From JBDRGC01 sp043818215 (GTDB lineage Bacteria > Chloroflexota > Anaerolineae > Anaerolineales > UBA11858), in NCBI GenBank assembly GCA_043818215.1, contig JBDRGC010000340.1, positions 1-14,602 of the forward strand: a DNA stretch of 14,602 nt, in the 5' to 3' direction. Of this stretch, positions 6,380 through 13,007 are shown one piece after another (within the stretch, counting starts at the first letter, position 1; the number at the start of each line of letters is the position of its first letter). A model generated the notes under the pieces. The model had not been told where the DNA came from, did no database searches, and was given only the letters and a program-made list of their open reading frames with translations. Position numbers and translations under genes: made by a program.

Positions 6380-9300
6380 TTATTTTACAACAGGCCAAAC
6401 CATTACCCGATTCCGCCCGGCCCGTTTGGCGGCATATAACGCCTGGTCTGCTCTGTCGAGCAGACCATCTATGGTGATGTCGTCTTCGCTGCTTTTGCAG
6501 GCCACACCTAAACTAATGCTTACGAATATTTCTAACTTACCGATTCTAATAGGTTCTGCCGCTTTCTTTCGTAGTCTCTCGGCTGTCTGTTGGGCCTGGT
6601 TTGTATTGGCTTCGAGAAGTAGAATGATAAATTCTTCCCCGCCGTAGCGGGCAAAGATATCTGTAGTTCGTAACAATTCTTCAAAACCTCCAGCAATCGC
6701 AATCAATACCTCGTCCCCCACACTGTGTCCATGGGCATCATTGACTTGCTTGAAATAATCGATGTCGATCATGATAACCGAAAGCTGATGTTGGTAGCGC
6801 ACAGCTCTGGCTAATTCATTTTCAGCCAGCGAGAAGAAATGACGGCGGTTGAAACATCCCAATAGTGGATCCTCGGTTGCCAATTTCCGTAAAGCGTCTT
6901 CCGCTTGTTTGCGCTCGGTGATGTCGGTAAAAGTTGCCAGTGTGCCGACAAATTGGCCTTCTTCGAACCGAGGGGCTCCGCCAACTAATACAGGGAACCG
7001 CGTGCCGTTCTTGCGAACCAGTTTGATTTCATAGCGATCGGTTTCTCCATGCGTGCGGCGTTCATCAGCTGCCTGGACGATAGGCTGCTGATCGGGCGGG
7101 ATAATGACCGTCCAGTGCTGCCCTATCAGTTCATCGGGTGTATAGCCTAACATGGCTGCTGTAGCCGGGTTGATGAATGTGAAGTAACCCTCGGCGTTTT
7201 CGACAACGATGCCATCGGTCGTAGTCTGCACAATGCCATCAGCGAAGGCGGCCAACCGCAGTGTTTCTTCGTGCAGCCTGGCGTTCTTTATGGCGATGGT
7301 TATTTGATTTGCCAGTGTTTCCATTAACACTGCATCGTTCCCGTCGAAGGCATCGAATTTGCTGCTCTGCAGATCAAGCACGCCAATGACCTTCTGCCCG
7401 CTCTTGATCGGTACTGCAAGTTCCGACTTTGTGTCCACAATTTTTTGCGTGTAGTGAGGTTCCTGGCTGACGTCACCGCTAATCTGGATTTTACCGCTCT
7501 CTGCCGCGTATCCGATCATCCCTTCCCCGATAGCAAGCTGGAATTTCTCAGGAAAGATAGCGGCGTGTTTGCCTGCGATGGCTTCCAGAGTGAGGCATTT
7601 GGCCTGCTCGTCAAGCAGTAACAATCCCACGTGATCGTAATCGAAGGCATAATAAACAGCAGTCACGATGGTGGACAAGAGTTCATCCAGCGCCAACTCA
7701 CCGCTCACGCGTCGCCCTACTTCATAGGCCAGTGCAGCTTGAGCCGCCCGCCGCTGCGCATCTTCTTGCGCCCGTTTGCGTTCGGTGATTTCCTGTCGAA
7801 ATTGCTCATTGACCGTGGTTAGTTCAGCAGTGCGTTCTCCTACTAAGTCCTCGAGGTGGTCGCGGTGCTGCTTCAATTCCTGCTCTGCTCGCTTGCGCTC
7901 GGTTAGTTCTTGTTGAGCTGCTTCATACAGCCGCGCATTTTCGATGGCGGCAGCAGCGTGGTCAGCGAAGGCTCGCAGTGCGTTGGCATGAGTTTGGGTA
8001 AAGAAGCCGGGGATAGCACTGCCTACATTGAGAATGCCGATAACCTCCTCGCGTACAATAATGGGCGCGGACGCGAATGCCCTTTGCCATTCCAGTCCCG
8101 ATATAAGCACCCATCCAGGGTAGGTGGTGACATCAGGAATAATCATCGGCTCCCTACTCTCTATTAATTGTTGGATGTTAGGCACATCAGGGATGTGGAA
8201 AGAGAGTGTTGTGGTGTGCTCCTTTATGCCAAAGCGGTCGTACCCCCGCCAGCGGACAACCTGCGCCTGGTCACCCTTGATTAGCATGATATCGGCAACA
8301 TCGCTGGGAACGATGCGGTTGACCTGTTCCAGGATTCGGTCCAGCACCTGATCAAAGTCGAGGGTGGCGATGAGCGCGGTTGTCGCCTCTTCCAGTGCCT
8401 CGGCCAGATCGCGTTCCCGGCGCAACGTCCACTCTGCCTGCCCGCGCTCGGTGATACGCCGACTGAGTACTACACCTATACCTGATCCAGCTAGAAGTGC
8501 AATAATAGTCGTTGCCACCATCACGAGCCGCGTTTGAGAAATCAACGCTTGTGAGATCTCATTTTGCCTCTCGAATTCACGTTCGACACTGGCCGCCATT
8601 TCTGCTGTTGTATTGCTAATCTCAGGTTCGAGTACATCCAGTTTTGTCTCGAAGAGATCCATCAACCTGACATAGTCCGCCCGGATGGTCTGTAACCCAT
8701 CGTAATAAGCATCGGCTGCCGCCTGTGCGCTGATCACATTCTTGCGTTGAGCGGGGTCTTGCAGGTTTGTTTCCAGGCTCGAAAAGGCCGCCTGCGCTTG
8801 TTGGTAGCCTGTTTCGAGCTGGACGGTATATCTCTCGTCTCCCCCTTCGAGATACCTTATAGCGTTCGAATTCATCACCTGAAATGCGCTTTGGGCGTTG
8901 GTATAAGCAAGAAACACGGCCGGGTTGTTCAGGGAGATGGTGTGTACCCGCAGGGCAGTTAACTTGTTTTCGATCATAAGTCCCTGGACATCGAGCACCT
9001 CAGAATGAATCCTTTGACGCTTTCTGATAAGCCTGACAACCTCACCGAATGTATCCCCGTACTCTTCGACAGCCAGCTTGATACGATCGAGCATCTCTAC
9101 CCGTTCAGGATTGGTGATCTGCAGGTCTGCTTGGAGCAGAATCTCTTCTAATCTGGCGAATTCCTCGTTGAAGTGATCCTCATCGACCTGGCTTTGTGTG
9201 CGGACGTACTTGTTGGCGTACAAACGAACCAGCAGGGTCTGGCTGACAATATCTTTAGAAAGCCCTATATCAACCGCTAGATTATTGGTCAAGTCATCCA

Positions 9301-9424
9301 CACTAGCGCTGATCCGATTTAACAGGATAGTGGCTAAGACACCAATCCCAATAACTAACGACAGAGTTATCAAATAACTCAGGATAAACACTGCGCTGGC
9401 GTTAAGTTTAGCAACCGCAGACAT
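6380..9424 (-). CDS. Membrane diguanylate cyclase (sensor-GAF-GAF-PAS-GGDEF)
   Basis: 1014 aa from ATG 9424-9422 ('MSAVAKLNAS'). I chose this start because an AGGAAA site lies about 10 bp upstream, TM1 follows at once, and longer starts would overlap the upstream gene by over 100 bp. Layout: TM1 about 9-36; helical extracytoplasmic sensor about 37-298 (four-helix-bundle/CHASE3 style); TM2 about 299-320; GAF 345-497; coiled coil 500-558; GAF 560-718; PAS 722-835, ending 'FTDITERKQ'; GGDEF 845-1012. The active site is intact: metal-binding D887 in 'IDIDYFK' and G928-G-E-E-F932. The inhibitory I-site R919-x-x-D922 stands at the canonical five-residue distance, so product feedback is expected. 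It should convert two GTP to c-di-GMP. It starts 10 bp after the binding-protein stop, so the two are co-translated and probably functionally paired. Confidence 0.95.
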   Translation of the reverse strand: MSAVAKLNASAVFILSYLITLSLVIGIGVLATILLNRISASVDDLTNNLAVDIGLSKDIVSQTLLVRLYANKYVRTQSQVDEDHFNEEFARLEEILLQADLQITNPERVEMLDRIKLAVEEYGDTFGEVVRLIRKRQRIHSEVLDVQGLMIENKLTALRVHTISLNNPAVFLAYTNAQSAFQVMNSNAIRYLEGGDERYTVQLETGYQQAQAAFSSLETNLQDPAQRKNVISAQAAADAYYDGLQTIRADYVRLMDLFETKLDVLEPEISNTTAEMAASVEREFERQNEISQALISQTRLVMVATTIIALLAGSGIGVVLSRRITERGQAEWTLRRERDLAEALEEATTALIATLDFDQVLDRILEQVNRIVPSDVADIMLIKGDQAQVVRWRGYDRFGIKEHTTTLSFHIPDVPNIQQLIESREPMIIPDVTTYPGWVLISGLEWQRAFASAPIIVREEVIGILNVGSAIPGFFTQTHANALRAFADHAAAAIENARLYEAAQQELTERKRAEQELKQHRDHLEDLVGERTAELTTVNEQFRQEITERKRAQEDAQRRAAQAALAYEVGRRVSGELALDELLSTIVTAVYYAFDYDHVGLLLLDEQAKCLTLEAIAGKHAAIFPEKFQLAIGEGMIGYAAESGKIQISGDVSQEPHYTQKIVDTKSELAVPIKSGQKVIGVLDLQSSKFDAFDGNDAVLMETLANQITIAIKNARLHEETLRLAAFADGIVQTTTDGIVVENAEGYFTFINPATAAMLGYTPDELIGQHWTVIIPPDQQPIVQAADERRTHGETDRYEIKLVRKNGTRFPVLVGGAPRFEEGQFVGTLATFTDITERKQAEDALRKLATEDPLLGCFNRRHFFSLAENELARAVRYQHQLSVIMIDIDYFKQVNDAHGHSVGDEVLIAIAGGFEELLRTTDIFARYGGEEFIILLLEANTNQAQQTAERLRKKAAEPIRIGKLEIFVSISLGVACKSSEDDITIDGLLDRADQALYAAKRAGRNRVMVWPVVK

Positions 9425-9434
9425 AAGCCATTTC

Positions 9435-10766
9435 CTACTTCCTGCATTCCCTGGCCGGGCCGAACCACTGGGCAAGCCCTGCCTGGAGGGCATCGGCGGC
9501 TTGCTGTGGAGTCTGCTCGCCATTGACGACAGCCACTGCTCCATCCAACATGAGTGTGTAACCATCTGGTGAACCCTCGCGCAGTTTCTCCCAGGCGAAA
9601 CGTACATCTGTACCGCGGCCCTGATTCAGCGACAGGAAAGCATTGGCGTGTTCGTTTTCGAGCAATGGCGCTTGTGTATGCATCGGGAAAAATCCAGGCA
9701 GTTCATTGCCCAGCAATTCGGCTGACTCGGAGGTGGTCAGCCATTCCAGGAACTTCTTGGCCTCTTCTTTGTGAGAGGAAGTGTCGTTCAGCCCCATGCC
9801 CGCGTCCAGGTGAAATGTGATGTAGCCCGGATCCCCGGACGGTGGAGGGAGCGCAAACACGCTCCAGGTAAAGTCTGGGTTTTCTGATTCGAAGTAGGGA
9901 ATATCCCAGGAACCGCCCATCCACATGACGGCTTTGCCTTGCAGGAAGAATTGCAGGCTATCGGCGTATGATAACAGGTCCTGGTTTTCTGGCAAGAAGG
10001 GGGCAATGTCCGCTATCGCCTGGAATGCTGCTACAACATGGGCATCGTCGAAGCAGCGCTCGCCCGTCAGATATTCCATCCGACCCTCACGGCCCCCGAT
10101 GAAATTGGGTGCCAGATTCATAAAGACAATCTCGGCCATTGTCCACTGGCTTCCCGAGGTGTTGGCAAATGGGATAAATCCGGCATCTTGGATCGTCTGC
10201 GCAGTGCTCAGAAGTTCCTCCCAGGTAGCAGGGATTTCCAGGTTCAATTCATCGAAGAGGTCGATATTGTAGTAAATGCCGTGGGATGTGGCGATGAATG
10301 GCACCCCATAGGGTCTGCCATCGTCCGTGGCCCAGGGCGATAGCATGTCTGGGCTGAAGCTGGCGTGCAAACCAGGCAGATCATCCAACGGCTCCAGGTA
10401 TCCTTGATCGAACAGATTTCGGGATGCTGCGTAAGAGCGCAGGTAGAACAGATCGGGGGCTGTGCCATTTTCCAGTTGGGCTTTTAGAACGGCATCGTAT
10501 TGAGAAGGGGGTGTGGGATCAAATTCTACGGTGATATTCGGGTATCTCTCGTGGAATCTGTCTAGAATGTGATTCATCTGCTCGACATCATCGGTCCGCC
10601 ACGATCCCATTGTCAAGACAACCTCTACGGGTGGTTGTATGGGTATAACGGTGGGCGCTGAAGTCGGCTGCGCTGTCGGAGCCGGACTACATCCAGCTAA
10701 TAATATGCAGATCACTAACAGCACGACAAGGCCAGCGAGCATGGTTTTTGGAGTTGTTTGCTTCAT
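9435..10766 (-). CDS. Extracellular solute-binding lipoprotein, family 1 (sugar-type)
   Basis: 443 aa from ATG 10766-10764; a GTG two codons upstream (10772) is also possible, and both lie after AAGGAAGG. Signal peptide with lipobox L-A-G-C26, then a Pro/Thr/Ser tether to about residue 46. The body fits the MalE-like fold: 'LTMGSWRTDDVEQMNHILDRF', 'YPNITVEFDPTP', 'GTAPDLFYL', 'YGVPF ... IYYNIDLFDEL', 'PATWEELLSTAQTI', 'FLQGKAVMWMGGSW', 'KKFLEWLTT'. Family members deliver sugars or similar solutes to ABC transporters. No permease or ATPase gene is near. Instead a membrane diguanylate cyclase follows after 10 bp, suggesting use as a ligand-sensing subunit. The ligand cannot be read from the sequence. 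Confidence 0.93.
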   Translation of the reverse strand: MKQTTPKTMLAGLVVLLVICILLAGCSPAPTAQPTSAPTVIPIQPPVEVVLTMGSWRTDDVEQMNHILDRFHERYPNITVEFDPTPPSQYDAVLKAQLENGTAPDLFYLRSYAASRNLFDQGYLEPLDDLPGLHASFSPDMLSPWATDDGRPYGVPFIATSHGIYYNIDLFDELNLEIPATWEELLSTAQTIQDAGFIPFANTSGSQWTMAEIVFMNLAPNFIGGREGRMEYLTGERCFDDAHVVAAFQAIADIAPFLPENQDLLSYADSLQFFLQGKAVMWMGGSWDIPYFESENPDFTWSVFALPPPSGDPGYITFHLDAGMGLNDTSSHKEEAKKFLEWLTTSESAELLGNELPGFFPMHTQAPLLENEHANAFLSLNQGRGTDVRFAWEKLREGSPDGYTLMLDGAVAVVNGEQTPQQAADALQAGLAQWFGPARECRK

Positions 10767-10884
10767 GAACACAACCTTCCTTTCTTACCTGGTTTGTTCT
10801 ACCATCTTGGTTTCAGCATGGTCAGCCTCAACAACCGGCTCACTGCCCTCCACGCCTCACGCTTCACCCTCCACGCTCCCCTCC

Positions 10885-11841
10885 TCACGAATCCATCTCA
10901 TCCCGCACCGCCCGGTACAACGTCTCGGCCTTGAGTTCGTGCAGCGTGTAGCAGGGTGCTCCGAGGTGGTCGGCCAAACCCTGAGCCAGACCCTGGTCGA
11001 AGGCGGCGTGCTCCATGTTGATGACTATGCTGCGGATTTCCTCAGCGGCGATTTGTTCGGCTAGCAGGTGGGCCTCATCTTGGGGCGGCATATTGCCCAG
11101 GGCCACGTTGCCAGCCCCATCGGTGAGCAGGATTATCAGCGGGGTCACATCGGGGTAGACCACGCTCTGCTGCTTGATGATTTGATGAGCCAGATACAGC
11201 CCCGCGGCCAGGGGCGTTTTCCCGCCCACGGGGATATCGACCAGAGCACGCTTGGCAAGTTGAACCGAATTGGTGGGCGGCAGCACCAGGGTAGCGCGGT
11301 TCTTTTGGAAGACGATCAGCCCCACCCGGTCGCGCCGTTGGTAGGCATCGGTGAGCAGGGAGAGAATAGCTCCCTTGGTGGCCTGCATTCGTTCGGCCAC
11401 CGCCATCGACCAGGAAGCATCCACTACGAAGAGCACCAGATTGGCCGATTTTTTGACCCGCACTTTGCGCTGCAAGTCGCTGGGCTGAATCGCAAACGCC
11501 ACTTCCTTGCGCTGCTCGGTGCGCTCTTTTTGATGGGGCGCGGCGGCGCGGATAGTGGCGTCGAATGCAATATCGCTGGTTTTTCCGTTGGCGGGTCGAG
11601 ACTGAATGTAGCGGCCGCGTTTGCGCTCCGTGCGGGTGCTGGAGCGGCGGCCTCCCCGGCGGCGGGTGAGCCTGTCGATGGGGGTGTCCAGCTTGCGGGG
11701 CAGGAAGGTTTCTCCAGTCTTGACCTTTTCGCCCCCCTCCCACCAATTGGCGTAACCGGTATCGAAGACATCCTGTTGGGCGGGTTCGGGCGTTCCCTGT
11801 GGCTGGCTTTCTTCGCTGATCTTAGGTTTTACGCGACCATC
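10885..11841 (-). CDS. chlD: ChlD-type VWA half, read by -1 frameshift from the upstream AAA+ gene
   Basis: 318 codons that continue residues 1-360 of the AAA+ gene, giving a 678-aa protein of normal ChlD length. The frame is open from the stop at 11853-11851 to TGA 10887-10885 and has no ATG, GTG or TTG ahead of conserved sequence; the first GTG (11502) lies inside the pre-VWA region. Order: acidic/Pro-rich linker ('EESQPQGTPEPAQ'), a basic stretch ('RRRGGRRSSTRTERKRGR'), 'IAFDATIRAAAP', then the VWA domain from about residue 494. The MIDAS metal site is complete: D501-x-S503-x-S505 in 'VVDASWSM', Thr in 'GGKTPLAAG', and Asp in 'LLTDGAGN'. In Mg- and Co-chelatases this subunit couples ATPase rings to the metal-inserting subunit, which is not in this window. 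A simple homopolymer error would also explain the split. Confidence 0.85.
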   Translation of the reverse strand, partial: DGRVKPKISEESQPQGTPEPAQQDVFDTGYANWWEGGEKVKTGETFLPRKLDTPIDRLTRRRGGRRSSTRTERKRGRYIQSRPANGKTSDIAFDATIRAAAPHQKERTEQRKEVAFAIQPSDLQRKVRVKKSANLVLFVVDASWSMAVAERMQATKGAILSLLTDAYQRRDRVGLIVFQKNRATLVLPPTNSVQLAKRALVDIPVGGKTPLAAGLYLAHQIIKQQSVVYPDVTPLIILLTDGAGNVALGNMPPQDEAHLLAEQIAAEEIRSIVINMEHAAFDQGLAQGLADHLGAPCYTLHELKAETLYRAVRDEMDS

Positions 11842-12920
11842 TTTTTTTTTTCACCAGTTTCCTGCTCATCGGACGAGGGCGTGGTCTCTTCGGATTCCAT
11901 GCTGGCGCCTTGCAATTGCTCGATGCGCTCATGCAGTTCAGTGAAACCGATGTCTTCCTGCTGGAAGGGGCCGCGTTTGATGCGGTGCGGGTAGGCCAAC
12001 TCGGCGGCCAGAGCGATATCGCGCTCGGTGATGGCGGTGCGGTTCTCGAAGGCCGCGTGGGCGCGCGCAGTTTTCAGGATCACCAAGTCTGAGCGGTGAC
12101 CGTCCACATTTAGGGATGCGCTCAGGGCCGCGATGGAGAGCAAATCTCGCCTGGTGTAGGATACATTGCGCACCAGTTCGCGTGCCCGCTTGATCTGCCC
12201 GGTGAGTTCTCTCTCTTTGGGCATCCAGTGTGTACGGAAGCCCTCAGAGTCATTCTCGAAGGCGAGATTGTTTTCCATGATAAGCACCCGCTCGCGGGCC
12301 TCGCGGATGCCGCGGATGTCCACCGAAAGGGCGAAGCGGTCGAGTAGCTGCGGGCGCAGGTCTCCTTCCTCGGGATTCATCGTCCCCACTAAAATGAAAC
12401 GTGCCGGATGGCTGAAGGAGATACCCTCCCGCTCGACGATATTGATTCCCATGGCGGCGGAGTCTAGCAGCAAATCCACCACGTGGTCATCCAGCAGGTT
12501 GACCTCGTCGATGTAAAGCAGCCCGCGGTTGGCAGCCGCCAGCACGCCTGGCTCGAAGTGGCGTTCACCTTTTTGGATGGCCTTTTCGATGTCCAATGTG
12601 CCGACGACGCGGTCTTCGGTCGCGGAGACCGGCAGGTTGACGAAGGAAGTTGGCCGCAGATCGAACTCGTGTTCGGTGCGTTCCCGGCATTCGGTACACC
12701 AGGTGTGGGGGCGGTCAGGGTCGCAGCTGAAACGGCACCCGCGAATGACTTTCACCTGGGGCAGCAAGGCCGCCAGGGCGCGCGCCGCAGTCGATTTGGC
12801 CGTGCCGCGTTCACCACGGATCAACACCCCGCCAATGCGAGGGTCAACGGCGTTCAATATCAGGGCGCGTTTCATGCGCTTTTGTCCAACAATTGCTGTG
12901 AAGGGGTAAATAGATGGCAT
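11829..12920 (-). CDS. chlI: ChlI-type AAA+ ATPase of a magnesium/cobalt chelatase (short, unshifted product)
   Basis: 363 aa. Walker A is G36-x4-G-x-K-S/T-like 'GERGTAKST' (36-44), Walker B 'LLYIDE' (134-139), sensor-1 'GTMNPEEG' (179-186), and the arginine-finger area 'QLLDRFALSV' (191-200). A Cys set, C62, C66, C75 and C78, sits in the insert after the first helix and may bind metal, as in some ChlI/BchI relatives. The helical lid ends near 315, followed by a Glu/Ser-rich linker and 'GEKKKMVA' stop. Such ATPases form hexamers that drive metal insertion into tetrapyrroles. The short C-terminal 'MVA' is what the ribosome adds when it does not shift at the A-run. ATG 12920 has no Shine-Dalgarno; a TAAGAT box ends 6 bp before it, so a leaderless mRNA is possible. 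Confidence 0.93.
   Translation of the reverse strand: MPSIYPFTAIVGQKRMKRALILNAVDPRIGGVLIRGERGTAKSTAARALAALLPQVKVIRGCRFSCDPDRPHTWCTECRERTEHEFDLRPTSFVNLPVSATEDRVVGTLDIEKAIQKGERHFEPGVLAAANRGLLYIDEVNLLDDHVVDLLLDSAAMGINIVEREGISFSHPARFILVGTMNPEEGDLRPQLLDRFALSVDIRGIREARERVLIMENNLAFENDSEGFRTHWMPKERELTGQIKRARELVRNVSYTRRDLLSIAALSASLNVDGHRSDLVILKTARAHAAFENRTAITERDIALAAELAYPHRIKRGPFQQEDIGFTELHERIEQLQGASMESEETTPSSDEQETGEKKKMVA
11841..11847 (-). promoter_or_regulatory. -1 ribosomal frameshift site, slippery heptamer A AAA AAG
   Basis: The minus strand has ten A residues (11851-11842) followed by G11841. In the ATPase frame the codons are GAA AAA AAA AAG ATG, giving the heptamer A AAA AAG, the same as in E. 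coli dnaX. Slipping back one base makes the next codon GAT (11841-11839), directly entering the VWA frame. Unshifted ribosomes stop four codons later (TAA 11831-11829). A Shine-Dalgarno-like AGGAA (11863-11859) lies 11 bases upstream, close to the spacing of the dnaX stimulator. I could not confirm a downstream stem-loop by eye. Confidence 0.8.
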
Positions 12921-12926
12921 GGTTTA

Positions 12927-12932
12927 ATCTTA
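12927..12932 (-). promoter_or_regulatory. Possible -10 box for a leaderless chlI mRNA
   Basis: TAAGAT (12932-12927) ends 6 bp before the ATG, the distance expected if transcription begins at the start codon. An AAGACA (12956-12951) 18 bp upstream is a weak -35 candidate. It is supported mainly by the absence of any Shine-Dalgarno for this gene. Confidence 0.3.
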
Positions 12933-12941
12933 CCATAAAGG

Positions 12942-12970
12942 TTGTCAAGTTGTCTTTAAGCATTTATAAT
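12942..12970 (+). promoter_or_regulatory. Strong sigma70-type promoter of rpsA
   Basis: -35 TTGTCA (12942-12947, 5/6) and -10 TATAAT (12965-12970, 6/6) are separated by exactly 17 bp. Transcription should start near 12977, about 30 bases before the rpsA ATG. It overlaps the upstream region of the divergent chelatase gene. Confidence 0.85.
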
Positions 12971-13007
12971 GTGCCAACTTATTTCACCAAATTGGAGTAT
13001 CGTCACT

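Noticed and set aside
6445..6466. Perfect 9-bp inverted repeat with a 4-nt loop
   Set aside because: It lies inside the conserved end of the GGDEF domain (the 'DRADQALYAAK' area), where codon needs can explain it; no T-run follows.
9425..9607. Longer N-terminus (61 extra residues) for the diguanylate cyclase
   Set aside because: It would overlap the end of the binding-protein gene, has no homology-like features, and the ATG at 9424 has a ribosome-binding site and is followed at once by TM1.
10846..10876. Two copies of CCCTCCACGC in the gap between the VWA stop and the binding-protein start (10767-10884)
   Set aside because: Only two copies in CT-rich low-complexity DNA; I could not assign a promoter, terminator or gene in this 118-bp gap.
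10885..11502. VWA ORF as an independent gene starting at GTG 11502
   Set aside because: The start would lie inside conserved pre-VWA sequence, has no properly spaced Shine-Dalgarno, and the same frame is coding-like up to the A-run.
11068..11994. Long plus-strand ORF (308 aa) opposite the chelatase gene
   Set aside because: No family features; it is antisense to the VWA and AAA+ frames, which carry conserved motifs.
12943..12948. Minus-strand TTGACA as -35 of the chelatase gene
   Set aside because: It is only 10 bp from TAAGAT, and no -10-like hexamer lies 16-18 bp downstream; it is mostly the complement of the rpsA -35 box.
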